DNA of 42,517 nucleotides, from positions 1-42,517 of the forward strand of contig JADJMH010000030.1 of the NCBI GenBank assembly GCA_016709675.1, written 5' to 3'. Numbering within the stretch: position 1 is the stretch's first letter; each line of letters begins with the position of its first letter. The position numbers were made by a program, and so were the translations under genes. This DNA comes from Candidatus Accumulibacter proximus. Lineage in GTDB: Bacteria > Pseudomonadota > Gammaproteobacteria > Burkholderiales > Rhodocyclaceae. The notes beneath the pieces are model-generated. The model was not told the origin of the DNA. It saw only the letters and a program-made list of their open reading frames with translations, and ran no database searches. Below are positions 34,616 through 42,232 of the stretch, one piece after another.

Positions 34616-35145
34616 CAAGTCATCAATCGAACACCCATAGTACCGAGTCGCGAGAAGTTCTCTATCCCTGGCACCCCTGGTTTGGTCGCGTCGTCTGGAT
34701 TTATCGGGCGCGGGTGAGCCGCGGGTGGATGGTCGCGCATTGCGGATTGGAGCCGCAGCACGAATGCCGCGGGCTCGAAGTGCCGCTCTGGATGTTTGAC
34801 AGGGCAGTGTGCTGCCAGCTGCGCTTGGCGCCGAGACCCGTAGTGGATATCGGAGCCTTGCACGGGTTGGCGGTACTGCTGGCTGCACACTCGCAGCCGG
34901 ATGGTAGTCCTATGCTACAAGCCCAGCACGATTCCTTGTTACCCGAAGGAGGTGCTGATGAGAATCCTGTCGAGCCCGTGCCGGGCAACCCAGCTGTCGT
35001 TGTTTCAGTCGAGGCCAGCAACGCCGCAATGGGAACAACTGCCTGGGGAGGTGCGCCAGCAAACGATTCGGTTGCTGGCGCGAATGCTGAGCGAACAGTC
35101 CGAACGGGAGTTGGCTTCCCGATCGACGCAGGAGGCCGGCGATGA
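34616..35145 (+). CDS. First small gene of the recombinase element, start codon lost by integration
   Basis: The frame is protein-like from the left end of the element: SREVLYPWHPWFGRVVWIYR, GLEPQHECRGLEVPLWMFDRAVC and PRPVVDIGALHGLAVLL, a pattern I associate with small proteins beside recombinases (possibly DUF5372-like). Yet no ATG, GTG or TTG precedes this block in frame; the first is GTG at 34714, inside it. At the right end of the element an ATG at 37229 reads MKRRC up to the GTTGTA core, and joining it to 34616 keeps the frame. The circular form would thus encode 181 residues. The last 60 residues overlap the next gene in another frame. Function unknown; accessory to recombination is inferred. 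Confidence 0.65.
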
Positions 35146-35149
35146 GTGA
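34958..35149 (+). CDS. Second small gene of the recombinase element
   Basis: A 63-residue protein starts at ATG 34958 with AAGGAGG seven bases upstream. It reads RATQLSLFQSRPATPQWEQLPGEVRQQTIRLLARMLSEQSERELA, with a helix (about residues 27-50) resembling short proteins encoded before recombinase or transposase genes. It overlaps the first small gene over its entire length except the last four bases, in a different frame, and overlaps the recombinase ATG by eight bases, suggesting coupling. It may be a recombination directionality or DNA-binding partner; that is inference from position. Confidence 0.65.
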   Translation: MRILSSPCRATQLSLFQSRPATPQWEQLPGEVRQQTIRLLARMLSEQSERELASRSTQEAGDE

Positions 35150-37214
35150 GAAGCTCAAGGCGCAGCATCTTTCGCGCAAAGCCATTCTGTACATTCGTCA
35201 GTCCTCGGCCTACCAAGTCAACCACAACCTGGAGAGCCAGAAGCTGCAATATGCGATGCGGGAACGCTTGATGCAACTGGGCTGGCGTGAGATCGAAGTC
35301 GTCGATGAAGATCTCGGCCGGTCGGCAGCCGGTCTGGTGACGCGCAGCGGATTCGAGCGCATGGTGGCCGAGGTGTGTCTAGGCAAGGTCGGCGCGGTGG
35401 CGGCGCGCGAAGTATCGCGCTTTGCCAGAAACAGCCGGGAGTGGCAACAATTGGTCGAGGTCTGTCGTGTTGTGGACACCGTCCTGATCGACCAGGAGAT
35501 GGTCTACGCGCCGCGGCAAGGGAATGATCGCTTGCTGCTCGGGCTCAAGGGCAGCCTCAACGAATACGAACTCGATCTGCTCCGGCAGCGTTCGGTCGAA
35601 GCCCGCCGCGAGAAGGCGCGTCGGGGTGAGCTGTTGATCGCCAGCCCGGTGGGTTATCGGAAGGGCGAACGACGGCTGGAAAAGGATCCCGACCGGCGTG
35701 TCCAGGAAGCGGTGCGCTTGGTGTTCCAGAAACTCGGCGAACTGGGAAGTGTTCGGCAAACGTTGTTGTGGTTCCTTGAGCATGGTCTGGAACTTCCCGT
35801 GATCAACGCCCGCGAGGAAGTGCATTGGAAGCGACCGTCCTACGGCATGCTCTACAGCATGCTCACCAACCCGGCGTACGCCGGAGCTTACGCCTATGGC
35901 AAGACCGAACAACTGACCGAGTACGATGGCGGCGAGGCCCGTCAGAGGGTGCGCCGCAAACCGCGGGAACAATGGCTTTCTTTCATTCCGGGCGCACACG
36001 ACGGCTACGTCAGCTGGGAGGAGTTCGAGCGCCTGCAGGCGACCATCTCCGAGAATATGATGCGCCGAGAGCAAATCGGCGCCGCCCAACGGGGTCCGGC
36101 GCTGCTCGCCGGGTTATTGCGCTGTCGCCGCTGTGGTCATAAGCTGGTGGTGCACTACACGGGTAGCTGTCACGATGTCCTTCGGTACCACTGCCGTCGA
36201 GGGTGGCTCGATAATGGCGAGCCGCGCTGCATTGGATTTGCCGGTTTGGTCGTCGATCAAGCGATTACGAGGGAGGTCCTGCGCGTCGTGGAGCCAGCAG
36301 CAATCGAGGCGGCGGTCATCGCCCACGAAGAGCAAGCACGCCAGGTCGACGAAGTCTTGTCGGCGCTCCAGCGCGACTTGGAGGCGGCGCAGTACAGTGC
36401 TCGACGAACGCAGAAGCAATACGACGCGGCCGACCCTGAGAATCGACTGGTCACCGACGAGCTTGAACGACGCTGGAATCAGTCCCTGCAACGGGTCCAC
36501 GAGATCGAATCGCAGATCCGGCAACATCGGGATCGGCAAGGCCCCTCAGCCCTGGCCACGCGCGAGGGATTCGCTGATCTGGCCGCCGATCTGGAGTCGC
36601 TATGGCATGATCCAGGGACTGATGAACGGCTCAAAAAGCGCGTCATTCGGACACTGATTCGCGACGTGGTCGTCGACGTGGATGCGCCAGCCAGTGAAGT
36701 CGTCCTGGTCATTCACTGGAAAGGCGGCGTCCATACCGAGCTGCGTTTGCCGCGACGCCGGCGCGGCCAGAACAGCACGCAAACCCCCACCGAAGTCCTG
36801 GAAGCCGTGCGCGTGCTCGCGCGCATCTGTCCGGATCGGCTGATTGCCGGCGTACTCAATCGCAACGGGCTACTGACCGGACGCGGCAACCGGTGGACGC
36901 AAGAACGGATCACAGCGCTGCGCAGCCATCACCACATTCCCTGCTATCGGGCCGACCAGCGCGACGGTGGCCCCTGGATGAACCTAACCGAAGCGTCCGA
37001 GCACTTGGGAGTTAGCGCGCGCACGCTCCGTTTGGCCGTAGCGCGTGGAGAAATCGAGGCCCAGCATCCGCTGTCTGATGGGCCATGGGTGTTCAACCGC
37101 GATACCCTTGGGACAGCCGCAGCTGCGGTATTGGTTGAGCGCGCCAGGAGCAGGAATCAGCAACCCGCAGTACCAAACACTGAGCAGATAACCTTCGATT
37201 TCTCAAGCACATAG
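35142..37214 (+). CDS. Large serine recombinase
   Basis: The 690-residue protein has a resolvase-type catalytic domain (YIRQSSAYQ with the nucleophilic Ser at 21 or 22, then REVSRFARNSREWQQL and GLKGSLNEYELDLLRQR), a recombinase domain (VGYRKGERRLEKDPDRR, YSMLTNPAYAGAYAYGK), a zinc ribbon (LLRCRRCGHKLVVHY to YHCRRGW and PRC, about residues 325-365), a coiled-coil region (about 395-465), and a MerR/excisionase-like helix-turn-helix near the end (MNLTEASEHLGVSARTLRLA, from about residue 613). This is the layout of large serine integrases with an extra C-terminal DNA-binding domain. It has no frameshift and probably catalyses integration and excision of the element around it. Confidence 0.93.
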   Translation: MSEKLKAQHLSRKAILYIRQSSAYQVNHNLESQKLQYAMRERLMQLGWREIEVVDEDLGRSAAGLVTRSGFERMVAEVCLGKVGAVAAREVSRFARNSREWQQLVEVCRVVDTVLIDQEMVYAPRQGNDRLLLGLKGSLNEYELDLLRQRSVEARREKARRGELLIASPVGYRKGERRLEKDPDRRVQEAVRLVFQKLGELGSVRQTLLWFLEHGLELPVINAREEVHWKRPSYGMLYSMLTNPAYAGAYAYGKTEQLTEYDGGEARQRVRRKPREQWLSFIPGAHDGYVSWEEFERLQATISENMMRREQIGAAQRGPALLAGLLRCRRCGHKLVVHYTGSCHDVLRYHCRRGWLDNGEPRCIGFAGLVVDQAITREVLRVVEPAAIEAAVIAHEEQARQVDEVLSALQRDLEAAQYSARRTQKQYDAADPENRLVTDELERRWNQSLQRVHEIESQIRQHRDRQGPSALATREGFADLAADLESLWHDPGTDERLKKRVIRTLIRDVVVDVDAPASEVVLVIHWKGGVHTELRLPRRRRGQNSTQTPTEVLEAVRVLARICPDRLIAGVLNRNGLLTGRGNRWTQERITALRSHHHIPCYRADQRDGGPWMNLTEASEHLGVSARTLRLAVARGEIEAQHPLSDGPWVFNRDTLGTAAAAVLVERARSRNQQPAVPNTEQITFDFSST

Positions 37215-37883
37215 CGAGGTGGGGCACCATGAAACGTCGTTGTAGAAGGCAAAGTACTCGGTCAGGCCAACCATCAGCTCGCCCATCGTGGCATAGCCCT
37301 TCAGATAGACGTCCTCATGCTTGACGTTCCGCCAGAGCCGCTCGACGAAGATGTTGTCGAACACTCGCCCTCGTCCATCCATGCTGATGACCACCCCTTC
37401 TCTGGTCAGGACGTTGGTAAAGGCTTCGCTGGTGAACTGCGAGCCTTGATCGCTGTTGAAGATCTCCGGCTTGCCGTAGGTGCGCAAGGCATCCTCCAGG
37501 CAATCGACACAGAAGATCGCTTCCATGCTGTTGCTGATCCGCCAACTGAGCACCTTGCGGCTATACCAGTCGATCACCGCCACCAGGTAGGCGAAGCCAC
37601 GCGGCAGGCGGATGTACGTGATGTCCGTGCTCCAGACGTGGTTCGGCCTGACCACAGCAACCCCGCGCAACAGGTAGGGATAGACCTTGTGCGTGGGGTG
37701 CCGCCGACTGGTGTTCGGACCCGGCGCCATGCCGGCCAGGCCCATCAGCCGCATCAGTCGTTGGACTCGCTTGCGATTGACCGTGTGACCCCCTTTCCCG
37801 AGGAAGACCACCATCCTGCGGCTGCCGTAGAACGGGTGCCGGGTGTACTCCTCATCAATCAGACGCCGGTGTAGTAAGTGTTA

Positions 37884-37922
37884 CGTCCCGCCCTATTCGA
37901 GACTCTTCGTCCCGAGCTATTC
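37884..37922. repeat. Transposon end repeats
   Basis: CGTCCCGCCCTATTC and CGTCCCGAGCTATTC form two direct copies with a 24-base period at the transposon end. They are likely transposase-binding sites. Confidence 0.6.
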
Positions 37923-37936
37923 CGGGGTGAGACAAG

Positions 37937-37989
37937 AGAAAAGTCCCACGCTGTAGCCGGGCGGATTTTCCCCGGCATTAGCGTGGGAC
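37937..37989 (-). terminator. Rho-independent terminator of the transposon operon
   Basis: On the minus strand GTCCCACGCT (37989-37980) pairs with AGCGTGGGAC (37952-37943), with an inner GCCGGGG/CCCGGC pairing, followed at once by TTTTCT. It lies just after the stop of the 67-residue gene and would end the transposon transcript. Confidence 0.75.
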
Positions 37990-37996
37990 AAGGGGC

Positions 37997-38200
37997 CTAT
38001 CGGGATCGGGGATCGCTGGGCGGGAAGCGCCAGGGTTCCTCGGGATCGTAGAGGTTGGTTTGGCGATCGTGATGGCGGCGCAGTTGTACAAGGTAGTGGC
38101 TCTCGCAGGCGGTGGCGAGCTGGTAGAGGAAATCGCAGAGCGCCACGGCGGCTTCGTCGGAGAGGCAGTCGGGGAACGGGCTGTTACGGCGGCGGCTCAT
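37997..38200 (-). CDS. Small third protein of the transposon
   Basis: The 67-residue protein (DEAAVALCDFLYQLATACESHYLVQLRRHH, then NLYDPEEPWRFP) starts with an ATGA overlap on the stop of the ATPase gene and ends directly before the terminator. It is the third gene in this transposon type as I recall it. It is not similar to a family I can name; the helix with the LLYQLATACE-like spacing may bind a partner. Intact here although the two genes before it are damaged. Confidence 0.7.
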   Translation of the reverse strand: MSRRRNSPFPDCLSDEAAVALCDFLYQLATACESHYLVQLRRHHDRQTNLYDPEEPWRFPPSDPRSR

Positions 38201-38991
38201 CGGAGTTCCTCGATGGCCAGTTGCAGCAGGTCGTCGGGCAGATGATTGAGCCCGCGCGGTACCGCCAGACGCATGGCGGTACGCAGAATGCGCGCCGCAT
38301 GCCGGGGCAGCCCCTTGCTCGCCTGACGCAGGATCTCCAGGCCCGAATCGGTGAGCAGCGTCTGCGTGCAGCCGGCGCGCTTGAATCCATGCTCGATCAG
38401 TCGCGCGAAGCGTTCGCGCTCGAACACCGGCGTCAAGTGCACACGCACCTGGATGCGTCCGGCGAGCGCCGCATAAGGGGGCTCGTTCCAGAGTCTGCGC
38501 CAGCACCGGATGACCGACCAGCCAGACCGTCATCAGATCGCGCGAATCGAAAGCGAAGTTGAGGAAGGCCGGGAAGTCGCGGAAGAAGTCGGGCGGCAGA
38601 TTCTGTGCCTCATCGAGGATCCACACCGGCAGGAGCTGCTTGGCATCCGCCAGATGATGGATGTGCGCCTGATCTCCCGCTACAACAGCGCCCGGCGATA
38701 GCTCGGCGCCAAGCCCAGCGACTGCGCCAGACAACGATACAGATCGAGGCGCCCGAAGTCCGTCTCCGCGTGGTAGATCACCTGATAGCGATGCGGATTG
38801 AGTTTCGCAGTCAAAGCCCGCAGCGCCGCCGTCTTGCCCACCCCGCCCTCACCGGTCAGCAGCCCGACGCCCGGCGATTGCAGCAACCACTGGAAACGCT
38901 CGTGCAAACGCGCCAGCACCCCGTCATCCCACAGCTCGGTGGTCTCCTTGCCCAAGGGGGAATGGCGCAGCCCAAAATGTTGCAGCTCCAT
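38197..38991 (-). pseudogene. ExeA/TniB-type AAA ATPase of the transposon, frameshifted
   Basis: From ATG 38991, preceded by AGGAG, the frame reads MELQHFGLRHSPLGKETTEL, Walker A LLTGEGGVGKTAALRAL and ends after SYRRALL at a TAG where TGG (Trp) is expected. A base is also lost a few codons later. Walker B WILDEAQNLPPDFF continues in the second frame, and a further shift near 38485 moves to the third frame (AALAGRIQVRVHLTPVFERERFARLIEHG to LPDDLLQLAIEEL). The complete protein would be about 265 residues. ATPases of this type activate a DDE transposase and choose targets; this copy is inactive. Confidence 0.85.
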
Positions 38992-38993
38992 CT

Positions 38994-39860
38994 TTAGTCT
39001 CCTTGGCAGCCGTAATACTGTTGATACACTAACTCGACCAGATTCGGCCCAGCGCTGGCGCTTGACCGGTACGACCGGCAGCGGATCAGGTTTGCGTCGA
39101 CGCCGATCGCGATTGGCCAAGGCATCGAGCGGCGTCGCCTGACCGATCGATTCGCCGGCGTCGTCCTCGACGCCGACCACGGTCTCTGCCTGCGGATCGA
39201 CGAGCAGGCGAACGGTCTTGCCGGCGAGCTCGAAAGGCACCTCAAAGCGTCCGCCCTGATACGACACCGTGCCATCCTTGCGCACCAGACGGCGGACGCG
39301 GTGCAGGAACAGCGCATCGAGCTTCGCCGCCAGCGGTCCCAGCGAACGGATCTTCGGCAGATCCTGCTGGTAGCGGGCAAGTGGCGTCTGGCCATCGAGA
39401 CCGTCATGCGGGCTGCGGTGATAGACCTGCTCCAGCCAGGCCCACAGCCGCGCGTTGAGATCGTCGAGACTCAGGATCTGGCGTTCATCGACCTCGCTGA
39501 GAAACTGATCGCGGCAGGTGCGGTGCCAGCGCTCGAGCTTCCCCTTGCTCTCCGGTGAGTAGGCCCGGCAATGGACCAGCACGATGCCCAAACGGGCACA
39601 GATCCCTTGCAGGGTGTGCGCGACATAGGCGGCGCCGTTATCGACGACCAGCTTGACCGGGACGCCCCGTTTGAGGAGCGCCTGCTTGAGGACGCCCTCG
39701 ATGTCGAGTGCCGTTTCGCCACGGCAGAAGGCGCCGTGGGCAACGAGCCTTGCCGCGTCGTCGAAGAGCGACACCAGATAGCTCTTGCCCAAACGACCGC
39801 CGATCGGCACGCGCGGGCCGTGCATCACGTCGCTGTACCAGATGTCGCCGACGCACGCTA
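38994..39860 (-). pseudogene. DDE transposase of the transposon, truncated and frameshifted
   Basis: The remaining 285 or so residues carry a full DDE core: GDIWYSDVMHGPRV (Asp), KLVVDNGAAYVAH (Asp) and SPESKGKLERWHRT (Glu), then HRSPHDGLDGQTPLARY and a C-terminal beta domain (YQGGRFEVPFELAGKTVRLL). Near 39050 the frame shifts; the expected C-terminus LVELVYQQYYGCQGD and its TAA lie in the next frame at about 38996, while the uncorrected frame fuses into the ATPase. The N-terminal DNA-binding part is missing beyond 39860. Related to integrase-like transposases that work with an ExeA/TniB-type ATPase. Confidence 0.85.
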
Positions 39861-40089
39861 CGAGCGGACCACCAGCTCGCTCACCAGCAATCTTCACTTC
39901 GACGAATGGGGTGCGGCATTTCCCAACAAGTTGATGGGGGCAGCAACGCTTGACCGCTTGCGCGACAAGGCCTATCGCATCGTCCTTGACGGGGAGACGC
40001 GGCGCAAGCCACGGCCGATGCCGGAAACGACCTCGGCCGCACGCATCCCGCCTGGCAAGGCGCCTGCACCTCTCCAGGCTGCCCGCTAG
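39860..40089 (+). pseudogene. IstB (IS21 helper ATPase), C-terminal fragment
   Basis: About 76 residues remain: RYERTTSSLTSNLHFDEWGAAF (sensor-1-like TSN), NKLMGAATLDRLRDKAYRIVLDGET and a short Pro-rich tail to the TAG at 40087. The Walker motifs are lost at the junction with the DDE transposase near 39860. IstB normally acts as the AAA+ target-selection partner of IstA. Confidence 0.75.
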
Positions 40090-40414
40090 CACCCCCCTCG
40101 CCCATCATACCCTGGGGCGCTGCCCCAGACCCCGCACTCGCCGTGAGGCAGCCGCCGGGGATGAAAAAACTCCTCCCCGACAACTGCCTCCAGTGTCAGC
40201 GCCCTCCAGGCTGTCAAGGGGCTTTCGCGGCATAAACGCGAGAAGCACGCATTTATTCCACGGTCCCCTGGACACCCTTCCGGACGCCAGTCTCCGGGTT
40301 TGCTAAAAACCAAAAAACAGCGTAAAAACTCACCCGTCCGAAACCGCAAAACGACCCCTTCTACTGGCCGCATTACGCCGCGATTCGGTGGCCTCATTAG
40401 GCCGCGATTTGACA
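39860..40414 (+). mobile_element. IS21-family element, right-end remnant
   Basis: This contains the last part of istB and an IS21-type terminus with repeated motifs (GGCCGCATTACGCCGCGATT and GCCTCATTAGGCCGCGATTT at 40361-40410) ending TTTGACA at 40414. The istA gene, most of istB and the left end are missing. The far side directly abuts a signal peptidase fragment, so the IS inserted into that gene. Confidence 0.7.
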
Positions 40415-40652
40415 GGGGAACACTGAATACTCCGTACTCATCGAAAACGATAGCCCCGCCTATATCCCAATGTCCATCGCGTTTCCGTTTCGTGAAAATT
40501 GCACTTATGACTCAGCAGGGGTGAGTTGCAAGGTGCCTGCTGGCCAATACTTTATGATGGGCGACAACCGCGACAACAGCTCTGATAGTCGAATATGGGG
40601 CTTCGTGCCTGCCGATCACATCGTCGGCAGAGTCCTTTACATCGTGCCGTGA
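40415..40652 (+). pseudogene. lepB: Signal peptidase I (LepB), C-terminal fragment
   Basis: In frame from the IS21 end, the text reads EYSVLIENDSPAYIP, then YDSAGVSCKVPAGQYFMMGD and NRDNSSDSRIWGFVPADHIVGRVLYIV to TGA. The GDNRDNSSDSR box is diagnostic of signal peptidase I. The catalytic Ser and Lys domains are gone, cut away by the IS21 insertion. It is followed by an attC-like site, so it may have been a cassette gene, or a TraF/LepB-type gene carried by a mobile element. Confidence 0.85.
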
Positions 40653-40661
40653 CATTCCAAT

Positions 40662-40737
40662 GCCCGAGTTGATGCCGAACGGTCCGCCGGACGCCACGCG
40701 ATAAAGCCGCGTCGGGCGGTGCTTTCAAACCTTGAGC
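40662..40737 (+). repeat. attC-like site with altered core
   Basis: GCCCGAG (40662-40668) and CTTGAGC (40731-40737) bracket an imperfect palindrome with CACGCGATAAAGCCGCGTC in the centre, the same stem-loop as the attC at 33623. The canonical AAC/GTT bases are replaced by GAG/CTT, which remain mostly able to pair. It sits between the lepB fragment and the lysE fragment, as a cassette boundary would. Confidence 0.5.
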
Positions 40738-40755
40738 CTATTCCAGCCTTTCGCA

Positions 40756-41055
40756 ATGACCGATCTACTTCCGCCCTGGCCTGTCGTCTCGGCTTTTCTG
40801 TTCGCGAGTCTCGTTCTTGCGATCACGCCTGGCCCGGGCGTCCTCTACATCGTTACTCGCAGCCTCGTCCAGGGGCGTCGTTCCGGGCTGGTGTCGGTGG
40901 CCGGCGTCGCACTCGGCAACCTGGGTAACGCGCTGGCCGCGTCGGTCGGCCTGGCCGCCTTGTTTGCCGCGTCCTCGCTGGCCTTTGCGGTGGTCAAGTA
41001 CGCTGGCGCGCTGTACCTCGTCTACCTCGGCGTGCAGATGTTTCGCTCGCCAGGA
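40756..41055 (+). pseudogene. LysE-family exporter, truncated
   Basis: The first 100 residues of a LysE/RhtB-type amino-acid exporter are clear: AFLFASLVLAITPGPGVLYI (helix 1 with the TPGPG motif), RSLVQGRRSGLVSVAGVALG, and VVKYAGALYLVYLGVQMFRS. Similarity stops at about 41055, where the RAYT-associated repeat begins and the frame continues as unrelated sequence. About half of the expected 200-residue protein is missing. The gene starts 19 bases after the attC-like site and so is probably a broken cassette. Confidence 0.85.
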
Positions 41056-41058
41056 GGG

Positions 41059-41080
41059 AAAGGGGCCAGGGTCGATTTAA
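41059..41080 (+). repeat. REP-like repeat variant at the start of the RAYT element
   Basis: AAAGGGGCCAGGGTC followed by GATTTAA is a one-insertion variant of the motif at 30327, 30393 and 33600. It lies 28 bases before the RAYT start codon and marks the point where the lysE gene is broken. Confidence 0.7.
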
Positions 41081-41107
41081 GTGTCAGAACCTGCTATCCT
41101 CAACGAC

Positions 41108-41840
41108 ATGCCCCGTCGCCCCCGCATTCATCTCCCCGGTCTTCCCCTGCACGTCGTTCAGCGGGGACATAACCGCGACGCCTGCTTCTTCGCTGAGGAA
41201 GACTACCTCGCCTACCGCGAATGGCTGGGCGAGGCCTGCAAGGCCACCGGCTGCGCGCGCTGCACGCCTACGTCCAGATGACCAACCACGTGCACCTCTT
41301 TTGCTGTCTCCGCCGGAATCCGAGGCTGTCTCCCGGCTGATGATTTCTTCTGGGCCGGCGCTATGCAGTACATCAACAAGACGTACCGTCGCACCGGCAC
41401 CTTGTGGGACAGCCGCTACCAGTCTTCTGGTGCAGGCCGATGCCTATCTGCTTCTCTGTCAGCGCTATATCGAACTCAATCCCGTGCGCGCAGCGATGGT
41501 CGATGACCCGGCGCATTATCGCTGGAGCAGTTATCGGGCGAACGGACTGGGGCAACCTGACTCATTGCTGACGCCGCATGTGGTGTATTCCAGTCTGGGG
41601 GCAAACGAGGCTGACCGGATGGCGAACTATCGCTCCTTGTTCAGCCCGAAGCTGGATACCGACGCAATCAGCGACATCCGCATGGCCTTGGATCAGGGGC
41701 AGCCGCTCGGGGATGCGCGGTTTATCGACAGTATCGAACGGGCCACTGGACAGCGGCGCGAAATTCGCCCGCGGGGTCGGCCACGGAAGGCAATGCTTGA
41801 AGAAACGGAGCCACAGGACCAGATGTCACTTGATGTGTGA
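41108..41840 (+). pseudogene. REP-associated tyrosine transposase (RAYT), frameshifted
   Basis: The start, PRRPRIHLPGLPLHVVQRGHNRDACFF, is typical of RAYTs. After GCAR the frame is lost; ALHAYVQMTNHVHLF, with the HVH metal motif, is in a second frame, SRLMIS in a third, QYINKTYRRTGTLWDSRYQSS in another, and VQADAYLLLCQRYIELNPVRAAMVDDPAHYRWSSYRANGLG in the last, which is open to the stop at 41838. Several single-base indels therefore separate the pieces. RAYTs process single-stranded REP sequences; this copy is dead. Confidence 0.87.
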
Positions 41841-41870
41841 GCCCCTTTTTCCCTTGATATGTGAGCCTGG

Positions 41871-42232
41871 CCCGTTTTCATCCGGCTTCTATAGCAGCGG
41901 TCCGCACTGCTCCTGCGAAACGTCGAGTCCTCGCTCGCCGATCAGGTCTCCCCAGGTAAGAACGCGATGTTTCCGTGCTCCGGCGCTGCATTTACCGTAG
42001 GCGCCGTACCGGTGGGCTTCGCTGTCCTGTGCCAGCTCGCCTCGGCCCCCTCGGCCTTCTATGCAGTTTCTGTCCGTCGCCGCGCACGTTTGCGCTCCGG
42101 CTTCCTTCAGACAAGTCCTCGCGGCCTTGCCCTTGCCTTCGGCTAGTGGTTATCGTGGCTTCATCATGAAGTCACGTCGGTATTCCCACAGGGGACTTCC
42201 ACCCCATCACATCGCGCCCATGCTGGGCGCAC
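41871..42232 (-). mobile_element. Group IIC-type intron, 5' fragment lying in an attC
   Basis: On the minus strand the sequence from 42232 starts GTGCGCCCAGCATGGGCGCG and continues with GGTGGAAGTCCCCTGTGGGA, as group IIC intron RNAs do. About 360 bases of the 5' region are present; the reverse transcriptase gene and domains V-VI are missing, cut off at about 41,870 by the RAYT remnant. Its orientation is opposite to the cassette genes, and the site next to it is attC, both expected for IIC-attC introns. Confidence 0.7.

Larger units (their letters stand above)
34616..37244 (+). mobile_element. Serine-recombinase mobile element integrated into an IS3 transposase gene
   Basis: The 2,629-base unit is bounded by GTTGTA at 34610-34615 and 37239-37244, one copy of which belongs to the IS3 gene. 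It carries two small overlapping genes and a 690-residue serine recombinase, all on the plus strand. Outside the GTTGTA copies, the IS3 reading frame is continuous. No terminal inverted repeats are seen, as expected for site-specific integration through a short crossover core rather than DDE transposition. Joining the element's ends would form an attP-like junction that also completes the first gene. Confidence 0.82.
34329..37878 (-). mobile_element. IS3-family element remnant, split by a serine-recombinase element
   Basis: The right end begins TGGACCCCGAAGTCAAGAC at 34329, like an IS3 terminal repeat. The orfB transposase runs on the minus strand in two pieces around the 2.6-kb insert. The 5' part of orfB, orfA and the other IS end are missing; the remnant stops at about 37,878 where another transposon end (TGTTACGTCCCG) begins. 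Confidence 0.75.
34364..37878 (-). pseudogene. IS3-family transposase (OrfB), truncated and interrupted
   Basis: The upstream piece (37878 to 37239) encodes RRLIDEEYTRHPFYGSRRMV, the HTVNRKRVQRLMRLMGL helper region and the DDE core: VWSTDITYI (first Asp), FNSDQGSQFTS (second Asp) and NIFVERLWRNVK (Glu). It stops making sense at EYFAFYN. The downstream piece (34615 to 34364) resumes as YNGERPHQSLGDQTPQVVYQ and ends in a Pro/Lys-rich tail. Removing 34616-37244 joins them in frame at TACAAC. The N-terminus of OrfB is also absent, so the gene is dead even without the insert. Confidence 0.85.
37879..39860 (-). mobile_element. DDE transposase/AAA ATPase transposon remnant
   Basis: One end is at about 37879, starting TGTTACGTCCCG, with two CGTCCCGxxCTATTC copies at 37884-37898 and 37908-37922 spaced 24 bases, as in transposons whose transposase binds repeated end sites. 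The minus-strand genes are a DDE transposase, an ExeA/TniB-type ATPase and a small 67-residue protein. The transposase start and the other end are missing, cut off at about 39860 by an IS21-type remnant. Confidence 0.75.

Noticed and set aside
37884..37922. CRISPR-like repeats
   Set aside because: There are only two short copies with no spacer series; they fit transposon end sites better.
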